A stretch of 64,000 nt of DNA. Source: Brevibacillus sp. SYP-B805. GTDB taxonomy: Bacteria; Bacillota; Bacilli; Brevibacillales; Brevibacillaceae. The notes below the pieces were generated by a model. The model saw nothing but the letters and a program-made list of their open reading frames with translations. It had not been told where the DNA came from and made no database searches. A program made the position numbers and the translations under genes. Of this stretch, positions 7,827 through 16,113 are shown piece after piece. Position 1 is the stretch's first letter; each line of letters begins with the position of its first letter. The stretch spans positions 248,001-312,000 of the forward strand of contig NZ_JAALGD010000001.1 of the NCBI RefSeq assembly GCF_011059135.1, written 5' to 3'.

Positions 7827-9044
7827 CTATATGGTAACAGGGGGTTGAACCGGCCCGGGCGGACGGACATCTGCCCGCTTTCGCTTGCCGTAGACCAGCA
7901 TAACGCCAGCGCAGAGCAGGGTGATGCCGCCGATGCACAGCATATACCGGGCGATCCCCAGCAAATCCAGACATGCGCCCGTGGTGGCAACGGCCACCAG
8001 AAACAGGGTTCGTTCGTACATGTCCCGAAAAGAGAAGAAGCGGCCGTGCGTATGTTCGGGCAGTCGTTTCTGAAAGATGGTGGTGATCGCCGGAAAGAAG
8101 AACGCGACCGTTGCGCCAAACAAGGCAAACGAGCCCAGTACCACATAGAGATTGCCCGCGACAGACATGCCAAATTCCGCGAGGGCAAACACGCAAACGA
8201 GCCATGTGGAGGTGGCAACCAGGTTCCTTTCTCCGATCAGGCGCTTGGCTGCAAGGCCGGCAACCAGGATGCTCGTGCCTTCCACACTGTAGATCCAGCC
8301 CATCAGTTCCGGTCGCTGCTGGAATTGGCTGAATTGCAGGACCAACAGGTTGAATCCGCCAAGAAAGAGGGTGATCATGCCCAGATTGACCAGGCCCACG
8401 ATGACGGCAGGCTCCTTGCGCATCTGGGTGAAGATTTCGCGGAACTGGATGGTTTCCCTCTGCTGTACGGCCCCTTGATCCAGCTGCGGAATATGCAGGC
8501 AGAGGGTAACGATCGCCAGAAAGGCGTAGGCGATGATCGACAGCGTGTAAAGGCTTGACAGCTCCATGGAGGCTGCCATGATGCCGCCGAGAGCGGTTCC
8601 GCCTATGCGGGACAAGGTGGCAACAATCATGTAAACGCTGTTTGCTTTCATGAGTTCCCCTGGCGGCAGGATGGCCGGGATAGCCGCCTGGACGGCCGGG
8701 AAATAAAAGACATCGCTCGTCTGCATAATAATCAGAGAGGCAACCATCCACGCAATCGAGTCATGGGCGAGCGCGGGAAACATGCAAAGCGGGCTGATGC
8801 ACCGCAGCAGGATGGCGATCAGCATGATCCTGCGCTTGTCATAACGGTCGATCACGACGCCGGCCTTCGGGGAAAAGAGGATGCTGACCAGCATGCCGCT
8901 CATCAGGATCAGTCCCTTGAGAAAATCGGACGGGACGAGGTGCTGCATGAACGACAGATTGCCGATGATCGAAACCCACAGACCGGTGCAGGCGATCATT
9001 TCTCCGGTCATCAGGAGGAGAAAGGATCGATGGCGGAAAATCAC
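7827..9044 (-). CDS. MFS transporter, efflux type
   Basis: The 405-residue protein has about 12 membrane segments. AGVVIDRYDKRRIML is the cytoplasmic loop 2-3 motif typical of MefA-like and related drug-efflux MFS proteins, and PEHTHGRFFSFRDMYERTLFL lies between later helices. It starts with GTG at 9044, with AAAGGAGG nine bases upstream. It is divergently oriented from the CPBP protease gene. The substrate is not determinable. Confidence 0.8.
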   Translation of the reverse strand: MIFRHRSFLLLMTGEMIACTGLWVSIIGNLSFMQHLVPSDFLKGLILMSGMLVSILFSPKAGVVIDRYDKRRIMLIAILLRCISPLCMFPALAHDSIAWMVASLIIMQTSDVFYFPAVQAAIPAILPPGELMKANSVYMIVATLSRIGGTALGGIMAASMELSSLYTLSIIAYAFLAIVTLCLHIPQLDQGAVQQRETIQFREIFTQMRKEPAVIVGLVNLGMITLFLGGFNLLVLQFSQFQQRPELMGWIYSVEGTSILVAGLAAKRLIGERNLVATSTWLVCVFALAEFGMSVAGNLYVVLGSFALFGATVAFFFPAITTIFQKRLPEHTHGRFFSFRDMYERTLFLVAVATTGACLDLLGIARYMLCIGGITLLCAGVMLVYGKRKRADVRPPGPVQPPVTI

Positions 9045-9225
9045 TGGGGCTGCCTCCTTTTTGCATGCTTCTTAATGAATTTTGACAGGCGACACCCAGT
9101 ATACCATTCCGCTCGCCCATTGCCTACTGTCTGTTGAAGCCAAACAGGTGTCGTATCAAGCCGGAGCAGCCTTGCAGCAGTCAAACGGAAAGGATCGGTT
9201 TTCCCTGAAGAGAAAAGGTTCTGTC

Positions 9226-9894
9226 TTGTTATTCGTTTGCTATGGGTTCTGCGCCACACTGGCCCTTGTCTACGGCCTGCTGGTGAGGCAGAGCCTGTTG
9301 GCGACCTTTGTTGTCTTTCATGTCGCGGTGTTGTTGGGGATTCCGCTGGCGCACGGATGGCGGGAAGGGGATATCCGGCGTCACTGGAGGGAAGCTTGGA
9401 CGGGGTTGCGCGGCGGCACGGCCGGACTAGCCATCGGGGCGGCCAGCGGCGTGCTGCTGGGCGCTCTGGCGATGGGGGGACTCTGGCTGCTCATCCGAGC
9501 CGGCATTCAGCCGGAGCGCGTCCGTGCCATCCTGGTCCACTGGGGGTTGACCGAACAGGGGAAATGGCTGTTTGCCGGCTATATGATCGTGGTCAATTCC
9601 TTTCTGGAAGAACTGATGTGGCGGGGATTTGTGCTGCAGCGGCTGACGGATGTCCTGCCGCGCGTACAGGCCATGCTGCTCAGCAGCTTCTTTTTTGCGC
9701 TGTACCATCTGATTCTCGGCACCGTGCTGTTTGGATGGAGATGGGGGCTTCTTGCAACGGTTCTCGTCTTTTGGACGGGATTGTTCTGGGCATGGATGAA
9801 GCATCGGTATCCATCCGTCTACCCGACATGGATCAGCCATCTGGTGGCGGACGTGGGCATTATGGTCGCGCTGTTTCTTTGGATACTCGGTTAA
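9226..9894 (+). CDS. CPBP family intramembrane metalloprotease
   Basis: The 222-residue membrane protein carries the family's catalytic motifs: EELMWRGF (glutamate pair and arginine), FALYHLILG, and HLVADVGI with the last histidine. CPBP (CaaX protease/bacteriocin-processing) proteins are glutamic-type intramembrane proteases; many give self-immunity to bacteriocins. I chose TTG at 9226, which has AAAAGG upstream and gives an N-terminus directly followed by the first helix. The frame stays open up to TTG 9082, but that stretch has no ribosome site and reads like non-coding DNA. Confidence 0.75.
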   Translation: MLFVCYGFCATLALVYGLLVRQSLLATFVVFHVAVLLGIPLAHGWREGDIRRHWREAWTGLRGGTAGLAIGAASGVLLGALAMGGLWLLIRAGIQPERVRAILVHWGLTEQGKWLFAGYMIVVNSFLEELMWRGFVLQRLTDVLPRVQAMLLSSFFFALYHLILGTVLFGWRWGLLATVLVFWTGLFWAWMKHRYPSVYPTWISHLVADVGIMVALFLWILG

Positions 9895-9923
9895 GAAGGG
9901 AAACGGGATGTCCGACGGGCGGC

Positions 9924-10454
9924 CTATCCGTCCGCTTGACCCGCCTGCCTGCGCTTCAGGCTTTCCTCCCGTTCGCGGATCACCTCGCTGCGGTCGCGCA
10001 GGGTGTGCTTGTGGATCAACTGCGGGTTTGTCAGATCGCTTGCCTGCCCAAACACCATCCCCCGCTCTGCGCACAAGTTCCGGCACAACTCCAGCAGGCC
10101 GGGGTCCGCGATGGGAAGCTGGAAGCTTTCATAGGGCAGCTGCTGCCGGATCGCTTCCAGCTTGCCGGTCAACAGCCGGATCAACCGGGCGGCGTGCAAT
10201 CCGAGCTTGCGGACCTCCTCCTCGCAGCCCTGCAGAATGCGGATTGCGCTGGCCATCATCTTGGCCGCCCCGGCGAAGTTGCCGCGCCGCTGATGGTACA
10301 GCGCCACCGCAATCTGAATGAGACCGACCCACACGGCGGAACGCTTGTGAGCAGGCTGCGCTTTCCAGTATGCTTCCAGAATTTCGTGACATTCAAAATA
10401 ATCGCGATCGCCATGGAAATGGGCGAGATACAGCAGATATGCGTCCGGATACAT
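9924..10454 (-). CDS. DUF309 domain protein (YpuF-like)
   Basis: The 176-residue cytoplasmic protein has the DUF309 hallmark HFHGDRDYFECHEILEAYWK near residue 12, followed by VGLIQIAVALYHQRRGN, an all-helical core. ATG at 10454 has AGGAGAA at proper spacing. The family is common in Bacillales and of unknown biochemical function. The charged C-terminal tail (about 135-176) is beyond the core domain. Confidence 0.8.
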   Translation of the reverse strand: MYPDAYLLYLAHFHGDRDYFECHEILEAYWKAQPAHKRSAVWVGLIQIAVALYHQRRGNFAGAAKMMASAIRILQGCEEEVRKLGLHAARLIRLLTGKLEAIRQQLPYESFQLPIADPGLLELCRNLCAERGMVFGQASDLTNPQLIHKHTLRDRSEVIREREESLKRRQAGQADG

Positions 10455-10543
10455 GAGGGTTCTCCTGTTTGCTTCATTTTTCCTTTATTATAAAAGAATA
10501 TAAACATATTGATCTACCCAAATACAGAGACGGAGTGTGAACC

Positions 10544-10789
10544 ATGACAAGAGATGAACTGGTGGCTCTTTTGCAGGAGAAGAAAATGACGGAGGTGATC
10601 GAACTGATCGAGGATGCGGAAGCCGGGGAGCTGGAAGAGCTCGAGCTGGTGGAAGGGATCGGCCTGCTGTACGATGAACAGCTGAACCGGGAAGTGCTGG
10701 CGCTGCTGGAGAGTCTGGGGGTAACGGTTATCTATCTGAAAGGAGACGACCTGGAAGGGGAAGAAGAGGACGAAGAGGGGAACGCATGA
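10544..10789 (+). CDS. small acidic protein resembling sigma-70 region 1.1
   Basis: The 81-residue protein is strongly acidic and ends in a run rich in Asp/Glu (GDDLEGEEEDEEGNA). The middle-to-C-terminal pattern LNREVLALLESLGVTVIY followed by an acidic tail recalls region 1.1 of housekeeping sigma factors, where a short helix and 'LG(I/V)xV' precede an acidic linker. No sigma regions 2-4 follow, so if the likeness is real it is a free-standing domain. ATG follows GGAGTG. The function is unknown. Confidence 0.65.
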   Translation: MTRDELVALLQEKKMTEVIELIEDAEAGELEELELVEGIGLLYDEQLNREVLALLESLGVTVIYLKGDDLEGEEEDEEGNA

Positions 10790-10790
10790 C

Positions 10791-10816
10791 GGAGAGGCCA
10801 CGAAGGTGGTCTCTCC
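10791..10816. terminator. hairpin between acidic protein gene and yjzC-like gene
   Basis: GGAGAGGCCAC pairs with GGTGGTCTCTCC around a GAA loop. The T-tract is poor on both strands, so efficiency is doubtful, but it sits exactly between the convergent genes. Confidence 0.4.
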
Positions 10817-10828
10817 TTGCTTGCGGGG

Positions 10829-10999
10829 CTATTTCTGGGTCCAGACGCGGTTTTTGTTGCGTGTGGCGGGAAATCTTTCCCCTTTGCCCAGCTCGACGAT
10901 CATCGGGTCCTGGACGCTTGCCCCGGATTCTCCGATCTCCATGTACACCCCGTTTTTGGGCGACTTTTCCCCGGGCTTGAATCGGCTGCGTTCTCCCAC
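10829..10999 (-). CDS. YjzC-like small protein
   Basis: From GTG at 10999 (AGGTGAG upstream) the 56-residue product begins MGERSRFKPGEKSPKNG and continues with GVYMEIGESG and ERFPATRNKNRVW. This M-G-x4-FKPGxKxPxxGxYxEIGExG pattern matches the small Bacillus YjzC-type proteins of unknown function. A longer in-frame start at 11029 (ATG, AGGGGA upstream) is possible, but the GTG gives the length usual for the family. Confidence 0.75.
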   Translation of the reverse strand: MGERSRFKPGEKSPKNGVYMEIGESGASVQDPMIVELGKGERFPATRNKNRVWTQK

Positions 11000-11130
11000 A
11001 TCGCTCACCTCGCTTTCGCTGTCCGTCATTAGTATGTCCCCTGCCCGCCCCTTCATCCCTCAACGGGTGATTGACGCCAGACCCTTTATTGAATTAGTAT
11101 TGAAATCAAAAGTTTGATCAGGAGGAAGCT

Positions 11131-12075
11131 ATGCTGCGCGTCAGCCTGCAGAAAGAGTCCAATATCTCCTACCATGAGCAGCTTTATCAACAAATTGCCT
11201 CCCTGATCCGGAGCGGCGAACTGCCACCGCATTCGCAGCTGCCTACCGTGCGGGAACTGGCCGCTCATCTCCATGTCAACTACAATACGGTCAGAAGCGT
11301 TTACCTCCGACTTCAGCAGGAAGGGCTCGTCGATTCGCGGCAGGGGCGCGGAACCATCGTGAGCAATCTGGTCAACGATCCGCTGCTGACCCGGAATCCG
11401 GCACACCTTGCCCTGCTGGCAAAAGAGACGCTGCACAAGGTGAAGGCGATGGGGTATACGCTGGAGGAATATACGCGGGTGCTCGCTGCGGTAAGCCAGG
11501 AGATCAACCAGCTGCCGGTTCTCTTCCTGCGCTTTACGGAATTGGAATTGGCAGAATATTGCCGCCTGGTGCAGTATCACTTGCCGAGCGTGATGGTGGA
11601 AGGCTGGACCCTGGATGTTTTTTGGGAGCGGCTGGGGTCGGATACGCACTTCCTGCAGGAATACAAGGCCATCGTCGTCCATCCGTCCGTGACGCCTCGC
11701 CTGAAACAGGTTTTGCCCCGGGAGGCACCGCCGATCGTCAGCCTTGATTTCATTCCTGATCCGACCGTGGTGATTCCCGCCGTGGACGCCTATCCGCGCA
11801 ACACCAAAGTTGGCCTGATCTGCGCCACCATCCGCGGGGCGGAAGGGATGATCGCCGATCTGCACAATGCGGGGATCACCCATCTCGACTTGCGGACCAT
11901 CGAGGCGAACCACCCCGATGTGTTTGACCTGATCGCCAACTGTGACGTGGTGTACATCTCGAAGCCGGGATACATGACGCGGCCGCAATTGCTGACACTG
12001 CCAAAAGTCAAAGAATTCCGAGAAATTCCCGACCATCACGGCATCATCGAACTGCGCAAGATTGTCAGTCAATAA
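11131..12075 (+). CDS. GntR-family transcriptional regulator with long C-terminal domain
   Basis: The N-terminal winged helix of 314 residues is clear: SYHEQLYQQIASLIRSGELPPHSQLPTVRELAAHLHVNYNTVRSVY, followed by LVDSRQGRGTIV. The C-terminal 230 residues resemble neither an aminotransferase nor a UTRA domain I can name; they contain Rossmann-like strands such as KVGLICATIRGAEGM and CDVVYISKPGYM, suggesting a ligand-binding or receiver-like fold. ATG follows AGGAGGAAGCT. Its stop is 18 nt before the EamA gene, so it probably controls or accompanies that exporter. Confidence 0.85.
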   Translation: MLRVSLQKESNISYHEQLYQQIASLIRSGELPPHSQLPTVRELAAHLHVNYNTVRSVYLRLQQEGLVDSRQGRGTIVSNLVNDPLLTRNPAHLALLAKETLHKVKAMGYTLEEYTRVLAAVSQEINQLPVLFLRFTELELAEYCRLVQYHLPSVMVEGWTLDVFWERLGSDTHFLQEYKAIVVHPSVTPRLKQVLPREAPPIVSLDFIPDPTVVIPAVDAYPRNTKVGLICATIRGAEGMIADLHNAGITHLDLRTIEANHPDVFDLIANCDVVYISKPGYMTRPQLLTLPKVKEFREIPDHHGIIELRKIVSQ

Positions 12076-12093
12076 GGAGAGAGAGGGAACGAC

Positions 12094-12996
12094 TTGAATA
12101 AGGCAAACGCCATGCTGTTAGTCGCGGTCGCCCTGTGGGGGATCACGATTGCGCCGACCAAATGGGCGCTGGAATCAATGCCGCCGTTTACCCTGATGTT
12201 TTTGCGCCTTTTTTGTGCCAGCCTGTTCTTTCTTCCGTACGCGTGGATGAAAGCGAAGCGGGAAACTGAAACATCTCCTTCCGTGCCGTGGCTGCGGATG
12301 TGTTCTCTCTCCTTTACCGGTGTGGCGGGATACTTTCTGTTCAATTATCTGGGCATCGGGCTGACAAGCGGGGTGAATTACAGCATCATTTCCGCCTCCC
12401 TGCCGTTATGCACGATCCTGCTGGCCGCTCTGTACCTGAAGGAAAAGATCACCATCCCGCAATGGGGAGGACTGCTGCTCGGACTCGCGGGCGTGCTGCT
12501 CATCACCGTCCATCCGGCGGGAGCGGGCGGCGGTACCCTGCTGGGCGATCTCCTCGTGCTGGCCAGCGACATGATCTGGGCCTTCTATGTGGTGCAAATG
12601 AAAAAACCGCAGGGAGAGGCGGCCTTGCCAAGCGAACTGTTTACCGCCCTCACGCTTGGGATCGGCGCGATGATGATCCTGCCGTTCACGCTGGTGGAAA
12701 TCGGGGTGTCCGGTCTTCCCGCGGTTACCCCGAAAGGCTGGGTCAGCCTGGCCGTACTGGTTGTCGGGCCTACCATCCTGGCTTACTGGCTGTGGAACCG
12801 CGCCATGGAATCCGTCTCGGCGGGAAAAGCCGGCTTGTACCTGAATGCCTTGCCGGTCATCAGTGTCATCACTTCGATCGTCCTGCTGGGCGAAGCATTG
12901 ACCTGGAAGACCTTCGTCGGCGGCTTGCTGGTGCTGTCCGGCGTCCTGTGGGCGGAGAAAAAGGAACGCATCTCCTCTGTGGCGAATCAGGCCTGA
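12094..12996 (+). CDS. DMT superfamily EamA transporter
   Basis: This is a 300-residue protein with ten predicted helices in two EamA repeats: NKANAMLLVAVALWGITIAPTKWAL starts the first, and GDLLVLASDMIWAFYVVQMKK starts the second. The ending SVITSIVLLGEALTWKTFVGGLLVLSGV is diagnostic. Such proteins export amino acids or other metabolites. It starts with TTG at 12094 and follows the GntR regulator by 18 nt, so the two form a likely operon. Confidence 0.88.
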   Translation: MNKANAMLLVAVALWGITIAPTKWALESMPPFTLMFLRLFCASLFFLPYAWMKAKRETETSPSVPWLRMCSLSFTGVAGYFLFNYLGIGLTSGVNYSIISASLPLCTILLAALYLKEKITIPQWGGLLLGLAGVLLITVHPAGAGGGTLLGDLLVLASDMIWAFYVVQMKKPQGEAALPSELFTALTLGIGAMMILPFTLVEIGVSGLPAVTPKGWVSLAVLVVGPTILAYWLWNRAMESVSAGKAGLYLNALPVISVITSIVLLGEALTWKTFVGGLLVLSGVLWAEKKERISSVANQA

Positions 12997-13101
12997 TGGG
13001 TGGATAGACGCTGATTTTTGCATGGATTGGACGGATGTACCATTCCGCATACCCCCGATCATCATACCTTGTAGATGTAAAGGAATGAGGGGGTGAACCA
13101 A

Positions 13102-13353
13102 ATGAGCTGCGGATGCAAAAAGTCCCACTGTCACACGAAATGCCACTGCAAAAAGTGCTGCAAGAAAAAGCATTACAAAAAAGTATGCCATTACGTTCCC
13201 TACTACAAAACCAAATGTCACGGGTATCGCACACATGGCAGGCACCACGATTCCTCTTCTCACGCTTCATCCTTCGGGTACGACTCTTCCATGTCTTCCT
13301 TCCACCACGGCCATCACAGGTTTGTGGACTCGCACATGGGCTTTGACTACTAA
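13102..13353 (+). CDS. Cys/His/Lys-rich small protein, possible spore coat or metal-binding protein
   Basis: The 83-residue product starts MSCGCKKSHCHTKCHCKKCC and continues with Lys/Tyr-rich and then Ser/His-rich segments (HHDSSSHASS, FHHGHHRF). About eight Cys lie in the first 40 residues, with abundant His. Composition recalls Bacillales spore-coat proteins such as the tyrosine- and histidine-rich types, or a metal sponge. AGGGGGTGA is placed for ATG at 13102; an in-frame GTG at 13093 overlaps that site. A terminator follows. The assignment is compositional only. Confidence 0.65.
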   Translation: MSCGCKKSHCHTKCHCKKCCKKKHYKKVCHYVPYYKTKCHGYRTHGRHHDSSSHASSFGYDSSMSSFHHGHHRFVDSHMGFDY

Positions 13354-13365
13354 GTTTGGTTGCGG

Positions 13366-13389
13366 AAAGGCGCCGGTTTGGCGCTTTTT
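13366..13389 (+). terminator. terminator after Cys/His-rich gene
   Basis: AAAGGCGCC pairs with GGCGCTTTT around a short loop, followed by further T. Confidence 0.65.
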
Positions 13390-13393
13390 CGCA

Positions 13394-13423
13394 TTTGTGG
13401 GAAAATTGGGGATCGCCTATAAT
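13394..13423 (+). promoter_or_regulatory. putative promoter of DUF4870 gene
   Basis: A perfect TATAAT (13418-13423) lies 18 bp downstream of a weak TTTGTG, about 40 bp before the DUF4870 start codon. Confidence 0.45.
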
Positions 13424-13460
13424 AATATAGATATGGAAAAAATCACAAAGGAGGAACCGT

Positions 13461-13802
13461 ATGCCAACCAAAGATGAGCGTACCTGGGGCATGATTGCCC
13501 ATTTATCGGCGTTATCCGGTTTTATCATTCCGATTGGCAACATTCTGGGTCCGCTGGTGATCTGGCTGATCAAGCGGGAAGAGATGCCATTTGTCAACGA
13601 GCAGGGGAAGGAAGCGCTCAATTTTGGCATCAGCGTGACGATCTACGCGGTGATCAGCTGGCTGTTGATGTTTGTTTTGATCGGATTCCTGCTGTTTGTC
13701 GTCGTAGGCATTTTCTGGGTGGTGGTGGTGATTATCGCCGCGATCCGGGCCAGCGAGGGAAAATCGTATCGGTACCCCCTCAATATCCGCTTTGTCAAGT
13801 AA
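13461..13802 (+). CDS. DUF4870 domain membrane protein
   Basis: The 113-residue protein has the DUF4870 (Tic20-like) layout: ERTWGMIAHLSALSGFIIPIGNILGPLVIWLIKRE, then FVNEQGKEALNF, then two to three helices and a final AIRASEGKSYRYPLNIRFVK. AAAGGAGG precedes the ATG. These small four-helix membrane proteins are widespread and uncharacterised. It stands alone between a promoter and a terminator. Confidence 0.88.
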   Translation: MPTKDERTWGMIAHLSALSGFIIPIGNILGPLVIWLIKREEMPFVNEQGKEALNFGISVTIYAVISWLLMFVLIGFLLFVVVGIFWVVVVIIAAIRASEGKSYRYPLNIRFVK

Positions 13803-13817
13803 GACTACGGATAGATG

Positions 13818-13856
13818 CCGTCCGTCGCGGTGCAGACTTGCGGCGGGCGGATTTTC
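13818..13856 (+). terminator. terminator after DUF4870 gene
   Basis: CCGTCCGTCGC pairs with GCGGCGGGCGG and is followed by ATTTTCTTTTT. Confidence 0.65.
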
Positions 13857-13884
13857 TTTTTCCCAAGCGATGCACGATAGGACA

Positions 13885-13996
13885 GGGGCCGCGCCGACAC
13901 GATTTTTAGGGGTTCCTGAAAAGTAATCGGAATCAGCTTCGAAGGCAATCTTCACTATTGGGGGTTGAGCAAAGCTATAGTCGGTAGGGTTTTTTA
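13885..13996 (+). repeat. intergenic repeat element, copy 1
   Basis: A stretch of about 110 bp matches the element at 24125-24234 at roughly four of five positions. Shared blocks include GCCGACAC, the GCTTCGAAGGCAA core and GGTTGAGCAAAGCTA. Its ends are complementary (GCCGAC with GTCGGT) and an inner AGCTT can pair with AAGCT. It ends in GGGTTTTTTATT, so it may also terminate transcription. It lies between the DUF4870 gene and the CoA-transferase gene and codes for nothing obvious. Confidence 0.7.
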
Positions 13997-14065
13997 TTCA
14001 TTAACAGGATTGGTACGTCCTGGCAGCGAAATAGATAAGGAGCATGTGCGGAGAGGAGGGAGTTG

Positions 14066-15241
14066 ATGTTAACCGGCATTACGGTCGTTGATTTTACGCG
14101 CCTTCTGCCAGGGCCGTATTGTACCATGCGTCTTGCGGATCTGGGGGCGGAGGTGATCAAGATCGAAGCTTTTCCGGAAGGGGATCCGGGGCGGACGCAC
14201 CATCCCCAGGTAAACGGAACCGGGGCGGTCTACCTGAGCGCCAACCGCAACAAGAAAAGCGTGATGCTCAATCTGCGGGCACCGCTTGGCCGAGAGCTCG
14301 CATTCGCGCTGGCGTCGCAAGCGGATGTGGTGGTGGAAAGCTACCGGCCCGGGGTGATGAAGCATCTGGGATTGGATTACGAGTCTTTGCAGCAGGCGAA
14401 GCCGGACCTGGTGTACTGCTCGCTTTCCGGATACGGGCAGTCCGGCCCGATGCACCAGCTGGGGGGGCACGACTTGAATTATCAAGCGGTGAGCGGGTTC
14501 CTGTCGGCCAACCGCGATGCGGAAGGACGCCCCGTCGTATCGGAAGTGCCCGTGGCCGATTATGCAGCCGGCGGGCACGCAGCCGAGCAAATCTGCGCGG
14601 CGCTCGTCCAGCGTTTCCGGACTGGGAAAGGCGCGTATCTCGACATCGCCGCGGCGGATCTGCTCGCTTCCTGGATGGGCGTCCATGCCGCGATGGCGCA
14701 GGAAGAGGCTTATGACGGATTGGGACCGCTGTTGAAGGGCCTGCTCAATTACCAGGTGTACGAAACGGCGGATGGACGCTTTGTGGCGCTGGCGGCGCTG
14801 GAGGAGAAGTTCTGGCATAATTTCTGCCGGGCGGTCGGGCGGGATGACTGGGAGACGCTTGCGGATACCAGCATTGCAGCCAATCCGGAGATCTACGAAG
14901 AGATGAAAGCGCTTTTTCTGACCCGTACGCAGAGCGAATGGAGCGAACTGGGCGGCGAAGTGGACTGCTGCCTGACAGCCGTGGAAGAGATGGATACGTG
15001 GCGGGAGAGCCCGTATATCACCGGCCGGGGACTTGTCTTCTCCCTTCCGTTCGGGCAGGGCCGCGAGATCCTGCAGGTGCGCGCGGAACAGATACGGCCC
15101 GTGGACAGGATGACGCCCCCTCCCGTCTGCGGGGCGGATACCTATGAGGTGCTGCGCACCAAATTGCAGTGCACCGACAAACAATTGGAACAATACGCGC
15201 AAAGCGGAATCATCGCAAAAGGAGAGGCAGCAACCCTATGA
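14066..15241 (+). CDS. CoA transferase, family III (CaiB/BaiF type)
   Basis: The 391-residue protein starts MLTGITVVDFTRLLPGPYCTMRLADLGAEVIKIE, the classical class III CoA-transferase N-terminus, with the family aspartate in GGHDLNYQAVSG. It moves CoA between carboxylic acids and often pairs with enoyl-CoA hydratases or racemases. GAGAGGAGGGA supports ATG 14066. Its TGA overlaps the ATG of the hydratase gene (ATGA), so the two are translationally coupled, presumably in degradation of an unsaturated or branched acid. The substrate is unknown. Confidence 0.9.
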   Translation: MLTGITVVDFTRLLPGPYCTMRLADLGAEVIKIEAFPEGDPGRTHHPQVNGTGAVYLSANRNKKSVMLNLRAPLGRELAFALASQADVVVESYRPGVMKHLGLDYESLQQAKPDLVYCSLSGYGQSGPMHQLGGHDLNYQAVSGFLSANRDAEGRPVVSEVPVADYAAGGHAAEQICAALVQRFRTGKGAYLDIAAADLLASWMGVHAAMAQEEAYDGLGPLLKGLLNYQVYETADGRFVALAALEEKFWHNFCRAVGRDDWETLADTSIAANPEIYEEMKALFLTRTQSEWSELGGEVDCCLTAVEEMDTWRESPYITGRGLVFSLPFGQGREILQVRAEQIRPVDRMTPPPVCGADTYEVLRTKLQCTDKQLEQYAQSGIIAKGEAATL

Positions 15242-16005
15242 GCGAAACAGGAAGCAAAACCGTTCTCACACACCTGGCCGATGGGGTCTTTACCATCACG
15301 CTCAATCGGCCCCACGTCTTGAATGCTCTTACCATTCCCATGTTTCACGAGCTGGCGGAAGCGATCGGGCAGGCTGCCGCAGAGCCGCTTGCCCGCGTGG
15401 TCCATCTGCGCGGAGCCGGCGGCCACTTCTGCTCGGGTGCCGACCTTGGCGTTCTCGCCGCCATTTCCGGGGCGGAGCAGGCAGACGAGGTGCTGCGTGT
15501 GATCAACGGCTTTTTGACACAGCTTCACCACATGCCGAAACCGGTCGTGGCCGTGATTCAGGGAGCGGCGGTTGGAGCAGGCCTAAATCTGGCCCTGCAT
15601 GCCGATTTCGTCCTGGCTGCCGAAGAGGCGGTGCTGCAGGAGCCTTTTGTCCACATCGGGCTTGCCACCGATTTCGGCGGGACGTATCTGCTGCCGCGTC
15701 TGGTCGGGATGGCGCAGGCAAAGCGGCTTGCCATGCTGGGTGAAAAGCTCTCCGGCAAAGAGGCGGAGCGGATCGGACTGATCTACAAGGCGGTTGCGGC
15801 TGACGCGCTGGAGGCGGAAGTGGACAGGCTGACTGCGGCCCTTCTCCGCCTGCCCAAGGACGCCCTGCAGAAAGTGAAAGAAGGCATCATGCGATCGCCG
15901 GAGATGACATTGGAGCAAGCGCTGGCATGGGAGAAGGAAACGCAGCCGCGGCTGATTCAACAGCCGGAGTTTCAAGCGCTGGTCAAGGCCAGATTGAAGA
16001 AATAA
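15238..16005 (+). CDS. enoyl-CoA hydratase/isomerase family protein
   Basis: The 255-residue crotonase-fold protein has the oxyanion-hole regions GAGGHFCSGADLGVL and QGAAVGAGLNLALHADFVLA, then FVHIGLATDFGGTYLLPRLVG and LSGKEAERIGLIYKAV. The glutamate expected for hydration at the second active-site position appears replaced in LATDFG, so isomerase, hydratase or hydrolase activity cannot be told apart. It is coupled to the CoA-transferase gene by a 4-nt overlap and followed by a strong terminator. Confidence 0.9.
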   Translation: MSETGSKTVLTHLADGVFTITLNRPHVLNALTIPMFHELAEAIGQAAAEPLARVVHLRGAGGHFCSGADLGVLAAISGAEQADEVLRVINGFLTQLHHMPKPVVAVIQGAAVGAGLNLALHADFVLAAEEAVLQEPFVHIGLATDFGGTYLLPRLVGMAQAKRLAMLGEKLSGKEAERIGLIYKAVAADALEAEVDRLTAALLRLPKDALQKVKEGIMRSPEMTLEQALAWEKETQPRLIQQPEFQALVKARLKK

Positions 16006-16007
16006 GC

Positions 16008-16056
16008 GGGGAGCACCTGTCCGGCAGCTATGGCCGGGCAGGGTGCTCCTGTTTTT
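16008..16056 (+). terminator. terminator of CoA-transferase/hydratase operon
   Basis: GGGAGCACC pairs with GGTGCTCC, with an inner CCGGC/GCCGG stem, followed by TGTTTTT. Confidence 0.85.
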
Positions 16057-16113
16057 CCATGCCCATCACCACGTCCGTGATGCGGAAGTATCCCTGTGTG
16101 ACCCGTCCAATTG

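Noticed and set aside
9082-9225. N-terminal extension of the CPBP protease from TTG 9082
   Set aside because: No ribosome site and non-protein-like sequence; this stretch more likely holds the divergent promoters.
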